A stretch of DNA of 64,000 bases from SVTX01 sp045658225 (lineage in GTDB: Bacteria > Bacillota > Clostridia > Oscillospirales > CAG-272): the NCBI GenBank assembly GCA_045658225.1, contig JAZOUO010000009.1, positions 16,894-80,893 on the forward strand. Direction: 5' to 3'. The notes under the pieces were generated by a model. It was not told the origin of the DNA and did no database searches. It was given only the letters and a program-made list of their open reading frames with translations. The position numbers and the translations under genes were made by a program. This document shows, in pieces, positions 33,949-43,307 of the stretch (positions within the stretch are counted from its first letter, which is position 1; every line of letters begins with the position of its first letter).

Positions 33949-35919
33949 CTATTCTTCCCTTATCCTCTTTATCTCGTCACGCAGGTATGCCGCGCGCTCG
34001 AAGTCGAGCTTGCGTGCGGCGTTCTTCATCTCGACAGTCATTGATGCGATGAGCTTGTCCTTTTCCTGCGTTGTCATCTTCTTCTTTGTCTTTGTTTGCT
34101 TCTTATTTGACGTATCCTCCGACGCGCCTATGTCGATCACGTCACGCACGCCCTTGATGATTGTTTTAGGCGTGATACCGTGCGTCTCGTTGTACGCCAT
34201 CTGAATCTTACGGCGGCGTTCGGTCTCGCGTATCGCACCCGCCATTGAGTTTGTTATGCTATCAGCATACATTATGACCTTTCCGCCCGCGTTTCTCGCG
34301 GCGCGTCCTATGGTCTGGATAAGAGACCTCTCTGCACGCAAAAAGCCTTCCTTGTCTGCGTCAAGTATCGCAACGAGCGACACCTCGGGTATATCAAGTC
34401 CCTCACGAAGCAAATTTATTCCAACGAGAACGTCGAAAACTCCAAGACGTAGGTCTCGGATTATCTCCATTCTCTCCATTGTGTCCACGTTATGATGAAT
34501 ATATCTGACCTTAATTTCATTACTTTCAAGATACTCGGTAAGGTCCTCCGCCATCTTTTTCGTGAGAGTGGTGACAAGCACCCTCTCGCCCTTTTTAGTG
34601 CGCTCACGTATCTCTCCCATAAGGTTGTCTATCTGACCCTCAATGGGGCACACCTCGAGCTCGGGGTCAACAAGTCCCGTCGGACGAATTATCTGCTCGA
34701 CGGTCTGCTCCGAGTGTATGTTTTCATAGTCTCCGGGCGTTGCGGAGACGAATATCGCCTGATTTATTTTTGACTCAAACTCCTCAAAATAAAGCGGTCT
34801 GTTGTCGTATGCTGAGGGCAGTCTGAAGCCATAGTCTATAAGGTTTTTCTTTCTTGCTGTATCTCCTCCACTCATTCCCCTGACCTGTGGAAGCGTCACG
34901 TGTGACTCGTCCACAAACATAATAAAGTCCTCGGGAAAATAGTCGAGAAGTGTGTAAGGTGTCGAGCCCGCCGGGCGACGCGCGAGAACTCTCGAATAGT
35001 TCTCAACGCCCGAGCAAAAGCCTATTTCTTTTAGCATTTCCATGTCGTACTTGACGCGTTCCTTTATTCTCTGCGCCTCGATAAGCTTGTTCTCGGACTC
35101 AAAATACTCTACGCGGTCGTACATCTCACACATAATGTCAGCTATAGCCGCCTCTCGCTTTTCGTCGGATACGGCATAGTGAGTTGCGGGGTAAATGGCA
35201 ACGTAGGAAAGTAGTCTTACATACTCTCCCGTCACAATATTTATCTCTGAAATTCTGTCAATTTCGTCGTCGAAAAATTCAATTCTTATAGCCTTATCGT
35301 CCATATTTGCGGGGATTATCTCAAGCGTATCCCCACGGACTCGGAAATTGTCACGCGTAAGGCTCATATCATTTCTCGTATAGCTTATAGCGACCAGTCG
35401 CTGTATGAGCTCTTCACGCGACATTATCATTCCCGGACGTAGAGCGAGGACAAGTCCCTTGTACTCGTCAGGCTCACCAAGTGAATATATGCACGACACA
35501 GAGGCTACGATGATTACGTCTTTTCTCTCGAAAAGAGCGCTCGTAGCCGAATGGCGAAGTCTGTCTATCTCGTCGTTGATAAGCGCGTCCTTTTCTATAT
35601 ACATATCTTTGCCGGGGATATAAGCCTCAGGCTGATAGTAGTCGTAATAGGACACAAAATACTCAACCGCGTTGTCGGGAAAGAACTCCCGAAACTCCGA
35701 GCAGAGCTGCGCCGCAAGTGTTTTATTGTGCGCGAGCACCAGGGTGGGCTTGTTTACCTGCGCTATGACGTTTGCCATAGTGAAGGTCTTACCCGATCCC
35801 GTGACGCCCAAAAGAGTCTGCATACGCTTGCCCTCTCGAATGCCGCGCACGAGACCCTCAATAGCCTCGGGCTGATCGCCCGAGGCTTGATATTCACTTT
35901 TAAGAATGAATTTTTCCAT
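33949..35919 (-). CDS. uvrB: Excinuclease ABC subunit B
   Basis: A 656-residue helicase-like damage-verification subunit. TLLGVTGSGKTFTMANV is Walker A, the beta-hairpin lies in SYYDYYQPEAYIP, MFVDESHVTLPQ is motif II, and the C-terminal UVR domain (ASMTVEMKNAARKLDFERAAYLRDEI) binds UvrC. The frame is open upstream through a Lys/Gln-rich stretch, but the ATG at 35917-35919 gives the standard N-terminus (MEKFILKSEYQASGDQPEAI). The ribosome site is weak (AGAGAA), so it may rely on coupling with the upstream membrane-protein gene. Confidence 0.97.
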   Translation of the reverse strand: MEKFILKSEYQASGDQPEAIEGLVRGIREGKRMQTLLGVTGSGKTFTMANVIAQVNKPTLVLAHNKTLAAQLCSEFREFFPDNAVEYFVSYYDYYQPEAYIPGKDMYIEKDALINDEIDRLRHSATSALFERKDVIIVASVSCIYSLGEPDEYKGLVLALRPGMIMSREELIQRLVAISYTRNDMSLTRDNFRVRGDTLEIIPANMDDKAIRIEFFDDEIDRISEINIVTGEYVRLLSYVAIYPATHYAVSDEKREAAIADIMCEMYDRVEYFESENKLIEAQRIKERVKYDMEMLKEIGFCSGVENYSRVLARRPAGSTPYTLLDYFPEDFIMFVDESHVTLPQVRGMSGGDTARKKNLIDYGFRLPSAYDNRPLYFEEFESKINQAIFVSATPGDYENIHSEQTVEQIIRPTGLVDPELEVCPIEGQIDNLMGEIRERTKKGERVLVTTLTKKMAEDLTEYLESNEIKVRYIHHNVDTMERMEIIRDLRLGVFDVLVGINLLREGLDIPEVSLVAILDADKEGFLRAERSLIQTIGRAARNAGGKVIMYADSITNSMAGAIRETERRRKIQMAYNETHGITPKTIIKGVRDVIDIGASEDTSNKKQTKTKKKMTTQEKDKLIASMTVEMKNAARKLDFERAAYLRDEIKRIREE

Positions 35920-35947
35920 ACTTTTAGTGTTCTCTTTTTTGTGAAAA

Positions 35948-36580
35948 TTATTCTGCTGCTTCCTCTGTTGCTTCTTCTGTTGCCTCTGCCTCAACCTCAA
36001 CGGGAGCTTCATCGTCAGCCTTCTTGGATGCCTTTATGTAAGCAATAAGAGAAAGAACGAAGGAAAGAACCGTGAGAACGATGATAACGATACCTGCTAT
36101 CATAAGAAGAATGTTTACGATAGCGTCAGCTGCGCCGAGAATAGCGGGAAGGAACACGATAAGGATAGCACCGATAAGTATTCTGAGCCATTCCTTGGAA
36201 AGCTGCTCCTTCTTGGAGGGAGCGATAACTATTCTGATAATGGGAAGAACGATAAGGTAAATTGCAAGAAGCACTGTAAGTATCGTAGAAATGATAGCGT
36301 TCTGGTAAACGATCATAATAGCTCCGAGCACTACTGCGATAGCGGAAACTATAACGTCAAACAGACCTCCCTTTTCCTTGTGAGCAAGGTTTACGATACC
36401 TCTGATAAGGGGTGCGATGTTGGTAAGGATAATGATTATACCTGTGACGATAAGCACCCACTTGATGATTGTGGCAGCTCCAAGTGTGGAGAGGAACAAA
36501 AGAAGTCCTCCGAAAATAAGTCCGAATACGAGCGAGATAATTATCTCAGCAAGTACGCTCTTTTTTGTCTTTGTAGCCAT
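35948..36580 (-). CDS. Membrane protein, possibly DUF308/HdeD-like
   Basis: A 210-residue protein with about six hydrophobic helices arranged as three pairs (about 10-55, 78-120, 132-185), the layout of the DUF308/HdeD group, and a strongly acidic C-terminal tail built of EATEEA-like repeats (last ~22 residues). The repeat sequence in DNA is correspondingly degenerate. Family assignment is tentative. It sits between coaD and uvrB in the repair operon; nothing indicates a direct role in repair. Confidence 0.65.
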   Translation of the reverse strand: MATKTKKSVLAEIIISLVFGLIFGGLLLFLSTLGAATIIKWVLIVTGIIIILTNIAPLIRGIVNLAHKEKGGLFDVIVSAIAVVLGAIMIVYQNAIISTILTVLLAIYLIVLPIIRIVIAPSKKEQLSKEWLRILIGAILIVFLPAILGAADAIVNILLMIAGIVIIVLTVLSFVLSLIAYIKASKKADDEAPVEVEAEATEEATEEAAE

Positions 36581-36584
36581 GTTG

Positions 36585-37109
36585 TTAAATTCCTTTCTGA
36601 TTTGAATTTAATTGTTTTATATAAGCTAAAGCATCGGGATGAATACTTCCCTCGAGAGATGAAAGCTCACCCATAGCTATAACTTCTCTGATGTTTGTTG
36701 AGCTTATAGAGTCAAAGCTCGGGTCTGCGGGCATAAACAGCGCTTGCGCACGGGGATTATGCTCGCGATTGTATTTGGCGTGTATCATTTCATATTCAAA
36801 GTCACGCGAGTCGCGCACGCCGCGCACCACTGCAACTATATTATATGCGTCACAAAAATCTATAAGCATTCCGTCCCAAAGCACCGCCTCGGCGTTTTTT
36901 ATATGGGATATTGAGAGACGCGTCAGCTCAAGTCTCTGCTCGGGAGTGAACATATATTCCGTCTTTGAGGACAGTCTTTTGTCATGCTCTGCCGAGTCGT
37001 TGTTCATCACCGCGACGTATATTTTTTCAAACATCGGAGATGCGCGCTCAATTATATTGACGTGACCAAGAGTTATGGGGTCAAAGCTACCCGGTACGAG
37101 TGCGTTCAT
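36585..37109 (-). CDS. coaD: Phosphopantetheine adenylyltransferase
   Basis: A 174-residue nucleotidyltransferase for the fourth step of coenzyme A synthesis. GSFDPITLGHVNIIERA carries the T/HxGH motif, VVRGVRDSRDFEYE binds phosphopantetheine, and ISSTNIREV is the C-terminal signature. The rsmD-coaD order (15-base gap) is a classic pairing. Confidence 0.97.
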   Translation of the reverse strand: MNALVPGSFDPITLGHVNIIERASPMFEKIYVAVMNNDSAEHDKRLSSKTEYMFTPEQRLELTRLSISHIKNAEAVLWDGMLIDFCDAYNIVAVVRGVRDSRDFEYEMIHAKYNREHNPRAQALFMPADPSFDSISSTNIREVIAMGELSSLEGSIHPDALAYIKQLNSNQKGI

Positions 37110-37124
37110 ATTATCTGTCCTTTC

Positions 37125-37691
37125 TCAATTATTTTTTATGCCTATAAGGGTTATGTTTGCCGCGCCGAATTTTTTGTGCTTTATCACCTCAAAAATTTCT
37201 CTTGACTCGGGGCAGGACTCAAAAATATCCTCCTCCTCGCTCTCGCAAGCGATTATAGTCGTAGGCTTGAGAAGTCCCGCGTCATAAAGACTTTTCGCAC
37301 TTTGCGCGGCTATGCGCAAAGCGTACGGCGGGTCTATAAAGACTATATCGTATTTTTTTCGATTTCTCACGGCACGGATAAAGTCCGAAACGTCGGAGCA
37401 TATAACGCTCGCGCCGTCGAGCAGTTTCGTTTTTATAATATTTTCGTCAATAACTTTAGTGGCTTGCTTTGACTTGTCCACCATTGTCGCGCTGTTTGCT
37501 CCGCGAGACAACGCCTCAAGCCCAAGCTGTCCCGAGCCCGCGTAAAGGTCTAGCACGTCTCTGCCCTCAATATCAAATTGAAGCATAGAGAACAATGCCT
37601 CCTTACATCTTTCGGACGTGGGTCTTGTGGCGTCCCCCTCAAGAGTTCTGAGCTTGACACCGCGAGCCTTGCCCGTGATTATTCTCATCAT
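37125..37691 (-). CDS. rsmD: 16S rRNA m2G966 methyltransferase RsmD
   Basis: A 188-residue Rossmann methyltransferase. DLYAGSGQLGLEALSRGA is the SAM-binding motif and FIDPPYAL the catalytic (D/N)PPY. MRIITGKARGVKL and RPTSERCKEALF are family hallmarks. Two ATG codons in tandem start the frame and either could serve. It lies between uvrC and coaD. Confidence 0.96.
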   Translation of the reverse strand: MMRIITGKARGVKLRTLEGDATRPTSERCKEALFSMLQFDIEGRDVLDLYAGSGQLGLEALSRGANSATMVDKSKQATKVIDENIIKTKLLDGASVICSDVSDFIRAVRNRKKYDIVFIDPPYALRIAAQSAKSLYDAGLLKPTTIIACESEEEDIFESCPESREIFEVIKHKKFGAANITLIGIKNN

Positions 37692-37710
37692 AATTCTTGC
37701 CTTTTCCTAT

Positions 37711-39555
37711 TTATTTCTTACCTTTTTCAAAATATTCTCTGATATTTTTTGCCAAAGCCTCGGTAATTCCCGAAACTTGAGTCAGCTCCTCAACAGTCGC
37801 TCTCTGAACACCCGCAAGTCCGCCAAAGGTCTTGAGCAGCAGCTTTGCCTTGGCGTCACCAATTCCCTTTATCTTCGTCAGAGAGGATTTTGTAAGTGTC
37901 TTCCTCTTTGCGCTGTCCATTTTAGATACTGTGTATCTATGCACTTCCTCTTGTATCTTATAGATAAACACAAACACCGCGTTCTCGCGCGAAATGTTTA
38001 TCTCCTCGCTTTCGGTACAGAGCGCGCGGGTCTTGTGGAACTCGTCCTTGACCATTCCAAAAACCGCTATATGCTCCATTCCCCGTTCGCGCAAAAGCTC
38101 CTTGACTGTGGAGACGTGTCCACGTCCTCCATCAAGCAGTATAAGGTCGGGTAGATGCGAAAACGAGCCGTCCTCGTCCGACAGGTGCGACAGTCGACGG
38201 TCTATGACCTGCCGCATTGATGCGTAGTCATCGGTAGTGCCTTCAAGACCCTTTATCTTAAAGCTTCTGTAATCCGACCTCTTGAAAGAGCGTCCCTCCG
38301 TCACTATCATACCAGCGGTGATATGCTCTTTTCCAAGGTTGGATATATCGTACGCCTCGATTCTCTCGGGGTAGGTTTCAAGACACAAAAGCTCGGCGAG
38401 GCGCAAAAGCACCTTTTCGTCCTTTTCGTTTTCAATCTTATAAAGCTTTGCCTGCTCCGCGGCATTATCTCTCGCCATATCGCAAAGCATCTTGGCATCT
38501 CCCCTCTCAGGAGTTCTGATTTTCACGCGGCGCCCCGAGAGCTCAGATAGATAATCCGAGAGCAGCTCTCTCTCCTCGTCCTCAAGTTCAAATGAGACAA
38601 GTATGCTTTTGGGTATATATTCGCGTCTGAGATAATGCTCCAATATAAACGAGCTGATATTGCTCTCGTCAACAATTCTGTCTGCGCCAAAGGTGTAGTC
38701 ACTCTTGTCACTGACTGCGCCGTTTCGTATATAAAGCACGGATATTGCCGTGCAGACGTCATCTGAGTAAAGCGAGATTATGTCGTGTTCCGTATCGGGT
38801 GACGCTACCACCTTTTGCTTTTGACTGAGTCTATCAAGCGCGGCTATGGTGTCGCGACACTTTGCCGCAGCCTCGTATCTTTCGCGTTCGGCGTAGTCAT
38901 ACATTTTTTCAGTCAACTCTTTTTTAACCTCGCTCGTATTGCCCCGCAGAACGTCGGTCGCATATCTTATCTTTTCAGCATATTCCTCGGGTGTGATGTT
39001 TCCCGTGCATACACCGCAGCAGCGTCCTATCTGATAGTATATACATGGTCTCTCCTTGCCAATATCCTTTGGAAATTTTCTTTTGCAGGTGGGGATTCCA
39101 AGTGTTGCAGACAACGTATTTATTACTGAATAGACTGTTGAAACTCCAGAATACGGGCCGAAATATTTTCCCTTGTCGGAGTCTCTTTTACGAGTCATAG
39201 TCAACACAGGATACTTGCCCTCAGGAATCTTTATATACGGATATGACTTTGCATCCTTGAGCCTTATATTATATTTCGGATTGTATTGCTTTATCAGCGT
39301 ATTTTCAAGTGTGAGCGCTTCAATTTCGGTATCACACACATAATAGTCAAAATCCTTGACTTGTGACACCATTTTTGCGGTTTTCGTGTTTTTTTCACCT
39401 TGACGGAAATATTGAGTCACACGATTTTTGAGTTTGCGTGATTTACCAACGTAAATAACGCCCCCCGCGCCCTTCATTATATATACTCCCGGACGCATAG
39501 GCAGAGTATTGGCTTTTTCAAGAAGATTTTTCATATTATCTCTTGCCTGTTGCAT
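37711..39555 (-). CDS. uvrC: Excinuclease ABC subunit C
   Basis: A 614-residue incision subunit. The N-terminal GIY-YIG domain (RPGVYIMKGAGGVIYVGKS) cuts 3' of the lesion. A UVR motif (YERYEAAAKCRDTI-like) binds UvrB, the RNase H-like domain (YDISNLGKEHITAGMIV, LILLDGGRGH) cuts 5', and tandem helix-hairpin-helix motifs (IKGIGDAKAKLLL, VSGITEALAKNI) end the protein. AGGAGGAG precedes the ATG by 5 bases. A terminator lies between HPr and uvrC, so uvrC depends partly on read-through or an unseen promoter. Confidence 0.97.
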   Translation of the reverse strand: MQQARDNMKNLLEKANTLPMRPGVYIMKGAGGVIYVGKSRKLKNRVTQYFRQGEKNTKTAKMVSQVKDFDYYVCDTEIEALTLENTLIKQYNPKYNIRLKDAKSYPYIKIPEGKYPVLTMTRKRDSDKGKYFGPYSGVSTVYSVINTLSATLGIPTCKRKFPKDIGKERPCIYYQIGRCCGVCTGNITPEEYAEKIRYATDVLRGNTSEVKKELTEKMYDYAERERYEAAAKCRDTIAALDRLSQKQKVVASPDTEHDIISLYSDDVCTAISVLYIRNGAVSDKSDYTFGADRIVDESNISSFILEHYLRREYIPKSILVSFELEDEERELLSDYLSELSGRRVKIRTPERGDAKMLCDMARDNAAEQAKLYKIENEKDEKVLLRLAELLCLETYPERIEAYDISNLGKEHITAGMIVTEGRSFKRSDYRSFKIKGLEGTTDDYASMRQVIDRRLSHLSDEDGSFSHLPDLILLDGGRGHVSTVKELLRERGMEHIAVFGMVKDEFHKTRALCTESEEINISRENAVFVFIYKIQEEVHRYTVSKMDSAKRKTLTKSSLTKIKGIGDAKAKLLLKTFGGLAGVQRATVEELTQVSGITEALAKNIREYFEKGKK

Positions 39556-39573
39556 AATACTCCTCCTAAAATC

Positions 39574-39625
39574 AAAATAAAAATGGCACGGCGAAGCTCA
39601 AAGCAATCCGTGCCATTTTTATTTT
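39574..39625 (-). terminator. Terminator between the HPr gene and uvrC
   Basis: Perfect 18-base arms (AAAATAAAAATGGCACGG and its complement) enclose a 16-base loop. It follows the HPr stop by about 7 bases and ends about 17 bases before the uvrC ribosome site, so HPr is likely made in excess over the repair genes. Confidence 0.88.
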
Positions 39626-39631
39626 ACATGA

Positions 39632-39895
39632 TTATTCGTTAAATCCCGAACCTACAAGTGCTGCGAGTCCGTTAAGCGCGGCCTCTTCGTCCTGTCCGTC
39701 GGCAATAAGGGTAATTGTCATTCCCTTTGCGATGCCAAGTGAGAGAACTCCAAGCAAGCTCTTTGCATTTACCTTGCGATCATCCTTCTCCACGTATATA
39801 GAACACTTATAGCAGTTCGCCTTCTGAATGAAAAATGTTGCGGGTCTTGCATGCAGACCACTGTCGTTTGTTATAACAACTTCACGAGTTTTCAT
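39632..39895 (-). CDS. ptsH: Phosphocarrier protein HPr
   Basis: An 87-residue PTS phosphocarrier. His15 (SGLHARPAT) accepts phosphate from enzyme I, and Ser46 (KSLLGVLSLG) is the site used by HPr kinase in carbon catabolite control, so both roles look intact and this is not a Crh-type protein. No ptsI is adjacent. It has its own promoter and about 95-base leader, AGGGGAG ribosome site and terminator. Confidence 0.93.
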   Translation of the reverse strand: MKTREVVITNDSGLHARPATFFIQKANCYKCSIYVEKDDRKVNAKSLLGVLSLGIAKGMTITLIADGQDEEAALNGLAALVGSGFNE

Positions 39896-39996
39896 ATATT
39901 TACTCCCCTATCGGCAGGCGCTAAAGCACTCTGCTCCTGATTTTTCTTGTGTGCCACAATCCCGCAAAAGCTAGGATTACAGTTTTAACCATAATA

Positions 39997-40025
39997 AGTA
40001 TAACAAAAAGTTGTTGTAAAATCAA
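39997..40025 (-). promoter_or_regulatory. Promoter of the HPr gene
   Basis: On the minus strand, TTGATT (40020-40025) and TATACT (39997-40002) are 17 bases apart. The rest of the 237-base gap (39896-40132) shows only weak palindromes, for example GGAAAT-TTAA-ATTTCC-like sequence at the stop of the upstream gene. Confidence 0.7.
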
Positions 40026-40132
40026 GAGACAATATGGAGTAATTTTGCACATACCAAGTGCATTATTTTTGGCACAATGCACAAAACAATATGCTTTTTA
40101 AACGAAAATCAAGTATTGGCACGAAGGAAATG

Positions 40133-40663
40133 TTAATTTCCGTTCTTGTCTGTAAATTGCTTTACTGTTATTGTAAATTCAGTGTCGTCAGTATATACCT
40201 CTATTTTACTGCCGACAGTTATGTTCAAATCATCAAGGACGTAGTAATTGCCCTCTCTGCTCTTTTTCGTATTTCCGTTAAGCTTTATTTTTCCCTCAAA
40301 TCTGACACGCTCATACATATCGTCAGAGGGTGTATCAGGACTTACGGGTATTTCCTCTGCATTCGGCTCGTCAATAATAACCACCGCATACGCGCCGATT
40401 ATATCTCCACTCTTATGAATATATCCTAAAAGCTCACCTGAGGATTTGATGTACACCTCTTCTCCGTCGAGAAGATACTTTGCAAGTGTTTCGTAATCCT
40501 CGCACTCAAACACAACGGTATACACGGGATTATCTTTTCTCGCGTCCTGTTTGGAATTCTGCGATATTTTATACACAACAGACGCTATAAGTATCACCAC
40601 CAAAAGTATAATGAAAACGTCAAGAACATTAAAGGAAAATCTTTTTTTCATATTGTTGCTCAT
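40133..40663 (-). CDS. DUF4330-like single-pass membrane protein
   Basis: A 176-residue protein. A short basic N-terminus (MKKRFSFNVLDVF) is followed by one membrane helix (about 14-33) and an extracytoplasmic domain of beta-strand character (YTVVFECEDYETLAKYLLDGEEVYI...). The FNVLDVFIILLVV start resembles DUF4330, but function is not known. Its start overlaps the stop of the next upstream gene (TGATG), and the two proteins look like distant paralogues with the same layout. Confidence 0.65.
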   Translation of the reverse strand: MSNNMKKRFSFNVLDVFIILLVVILIASVVYKISQNSKQDARKDNPVYTVVFECEDYETLAKYLLDGEEVYIKSSGELLGYIHKSGDIIGAYAVVIIDEPNAEEIPVSPDTPSDDMYERVRFEGKIKLNGNTKKSREGNYYVLDDLNITVGSKIEVYTDDTEFTITVKQFTDKNGN

Positions 40664-41271
40664 CAGTTTCCACCTCCTCGGCTTATTTCAACAATAGTAG
40701 CGTCAAATCCGCCCTCTTCTACTCGTAGCGAATATTCAGTGCCGACGGCTATTCTGTTGCCCCCTACGCTAAAACCCTCGCCTTTTCTGTATTTAGAAGA
40801 AACAGAAATGTCGGCGGTAATCTGTACGGTTCCGTCAGCTCCCTTAAGAAGAGCAACATTTACTATTTTGCCAAAATAATATGTATTTCCGTCACAATCA
40901 AGGTATATCTCTTTACCCTTGAGCGCTTCGGGGTCTGTTGTACCATCTGCGTCGCATATGAGCAACGTATATTCAATATTCGCATCCTTATAGCTGTCGG
41001 CATAGTTTTTGAAAACAAAATATGCGCCAACAATAAGAGCCGCAACCACCAAAACTATAGCGATAGCAATAATTATATCAAGAGCTAACGGAACACTTCT
41101 TTTTTTATCCGAGGATTTTTTATTCTGCTTGCTCTTTTCTTTTCTTTCGCCTATCAGAAAATCTCCCTTATCCAAGCTGTCGGCGGAAATCTGATTGCCG
41201 CCAAACTTGTCTATATCGGCGTGCTTGAGATTCTTTTTATCATCGGGAGACATTTTTTTATTATCTGTCAT
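40663..41271 (-). CDS. Single-pass membrane protein, DUF4330-like layout
   Basis: A 202-residue protein. A long charged N-terminus (about 1-62, many Lys/Asp/Ser) is followed by one membrane helix (about 64-88) and an extracytoplasmic beta-rich domain (IEYTLLICDADG, GKEIYLDCDGNTYYFGKI, YSLRVEEGGFDATIVEI). It shares the pattern of strand-YxLxxCxxxxxxxEALxGKEIYLD with its downstream neighbour, suggesting partners or duplicated genes. It follows the O-antigen-ligase-like gene by 24 bases, so the three may act together at the cell surface. Confidence 0.62.
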   Translation of the reverse strand: MTDNKKMSPDDKKNLKHADIDKFGGNQISADSLDKGDFLIGERKEKSKQNKKSSDKKRSVPLALDIIIAIAIVLVVAALIVGAYFVFKNYADSYKDANIEYTLLICDADGTTDPEALKGKEIYLDCDGNTYYFGKIVNVALLKGADGTVQITADISVSSKYRKGEGFSVGGNRIAVGTEYSLRVEEGGFDATIVEISRGGGN

Positions 41272-41295
41272 TTGAGCAATTCCTTTCGTTTTATC

Positions 41296-43278
41296 TTAAT
41301 GGAATTTAACGTTTACATCTATTCTGTCGGGCTCAATGGTCCAGCCGATAAGCTTACGCTCATCACGGACTCTGCCAAGTCGTACGTATCCGCAAAGAAG
41401 TGCGGTCATCATCCAGAACAGATAGAAAATTCTCATATCTTCCCACAAATTAGTGACCGTTCCGAGCATCAGCGCACTCGCGATACCACAGCTGAGGGCG
41501 ATAACTATTCTGCGCACCTTTATATCAGTACAGGCAATAATATATCCAACAGCATTTTTGAATACCCACGCGAAAAACAGGCAAAATGCCACAAGCCCTC
41601 CTATACCCGACCAGCACATTATCTGCATATACAGGTTAGCGGCAGACAATGCTCCTTCGGTAGAGTGTGTCGCATATGGGTAAAAGGCTTCAGCAAAAGC
41701 ACACTCGCCAACTCCTACACCGTGAAGATTTCCGTTTTTCAACATATTCCACACACCCTCGTTGAGCTCTGTTCTTATAGAAGCGTCGGGATGATTTACG
41801 GGTCTGAACCCTTCCATGATACTGATTGCTCTATCGGTAATATTTCCTGGCACGAACGAGAACACAAGATTTATTGCGATACAAGCTATAATAAATATTA
41901 TCAATAGTGCCGCAAATGACCTTCTGCTATGTAATATACAGTATATCAAAAGTCCTATACATATTGCGAGGAGTGACTCATACGTTCCGTATATAAGAGA
42001 CATAGCGATCGCCGCGCAGAAGCCCACAAACGATAGAGTTATTCCTGAAATGCTCTTTTTAGCACATGCATTACAGAAAAGTATCGGGCAAATAAGACAA
42101 GCAATTATGCCAAAATTAGATGCGCTATCGGCTATGTAGAATATCTTTTGCGATATCATATACGATATACCGCTTTGATAATGTTTTATAGTATCCTCGA
42201 CTACAGACAATACCATATCAAACATTCCCATAAAAATCAATATTCCAAACGATATCATCAATGCTTTAAGACATGTGTTGAGCTTTTTCTCGTTTCTCAT
42301 CAGGTTATACGTGATGTAAAATCCGCCTATAACCAATACCACCGCATATACTCCGTCGGCGAAAGTTTGCCAACCGCCCGCTGTAAACGACGATGCAAGT
42401 ATCATAAATATACAGAAGAACGATAGCACTATTCCCTCGGTAGAACGAACGCCCACACGTTTACCGCTACACACCTTAAAGAAGTATGAGGCGCAGGTCA
42501 CGCAAACGAGAATAGGAAATATAAATCTCAGCTCCTTTGTGTACTGCAAAAATGGGACGGTCACGGCTATCACCATAACACCTGACTCGGGGTGAGACAT
42601 AATAACCAGAAGCAGAATGATTGCAAAAAACACAATTGGAATTATCAGCGTGGGCACAAAATACGTAAGCGCGCCCAATCCAACACCGATCAAAGCAATG
42701 ATTGTCTTAAGCACAGATGATCCAACTCTCTTTTTGGTGACGAGCTTTTCCTCGGGAATCATTAAGAATGATCTTACGAGCTTTCCTATAAACATACTTG
42801 AAGATGCTATTTCTGTAATTGACCTTTGAGACATCAACAATGGCACGGAAAGCAACACGATAGCCACGGGAACGCCTAGCTCAAGTATTATGTCACTCTC
42901 ATAGTTTTGTATAAACATCAGAGCATATTTTGCAAAGGCCGCCGCAATGCCGTACGCCATAAACAGTACACCGTAAACACTTATTGACATTGAAAGCATA
43001 ACCGAGGTCAACTTTTTAAAAAATCCTGACACCATGCTCTTTGAAAAGAAGATATTTATCGCCGTAAATCCCTTTGACGAACGACCTATTTTTTTATCCT
43101 CAGCTATTCGGCGTATTCGGCTGTTGCCACAGGATTTATCATCCCGTACAAAAAACTGCCCCACCCTGCTCGCATATATAAGCGATAGCAGACAAGCTAT
43201 AATTTTGTTGTATATTCTGCCCAGAAAAAAGCGAGACTCTTTTTTCTCCGCGCCTCGTACTCGCTCCTGACGATCCAT
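41296..43278 (-). CDS. O-antigen ligase/Wzy-like polytopic membrane protein
   Basis: A 660-residue protein with about twelve or more membrane helices. A soluble, basic N-terminal ~60 residues precede the first helix. The large loop around NHPDASIRTELNEGVWNMLKNG and HGVGVGECAFAEAFYPYA, with HSTEG before the final helices, matches the Wzy_C/WaaL loop region. Such proteins polymerise or ligate surface glycans. It lies after trmD by 29 bases. AGGAGG precedes the ATG at 43276-43278, which is preferred over an ATG six codons earlier. The glycan substrate is unknown. Confidence 0.78.
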   Translation of the reverse strand: MDRQERVRGAEKKESRFFLGRIYNKIIACLLSLIYASRVGQFFVRDDKSCGNSRIRRIAEDKKIGRSSKGFTAINIFFSKSMVSGFFKKLTSVMLSMSISVYGVLFMAYGIAAAFAKYALMFIQNYESDIILELGVPVAIVLLSVPLLMSQRSITEIASSSMFIGKLVRSFLMIPEEKLVTKKRVGSSVLKTIIALIGVGLGALTYFVPTLIIPIVFFAIILLLVIMSHPESGVMVIAVTVPFLQYTKELRFIFPILVCVTCASYFFKVCSGKRVGVRSTEGIVLSFFCIFMILASSFTAGGWQTFADGVYAVVLVIGGFYITYNLMRNEKKLNTCLKALMISFGILIFMGMFDMVLSVVEDTIKHYQSGISYMISQKIFYIADSASNFGIIACLICPILFCNACAKKSISGITLSFVGFCAAIAMSLIYGTYESLLAICIGLLIYCILHSRRSFAALLIIFIIACIAINLVFSFVPGNITDRAISIMEGFRPVNHPDASIRTELNEGVWNMLKNGNLHGVGVGECAFAEAFYPYATHSTEGALSAANLYMQIMCWSGIGGLVAFCLFFAWVFKNAVGYIIACTDIKVRRIVIALSCGIASALMLGTVTNLWEDMRIFYLFWMMTALLCGYVRLGRVRDERKLIGWTIEPDRIDVNVKFH

Positions 43279-43307
43279 AAATATCCTCCTTTCCAATTGT
43301 TTTTAAA

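Noticed and set aside
39632..39895. Crh (regulatory HPr paralogue)
   Set aside because: His15 is present in the SGLHARPAT motif, so it can act as a PTS phosphocarrier.
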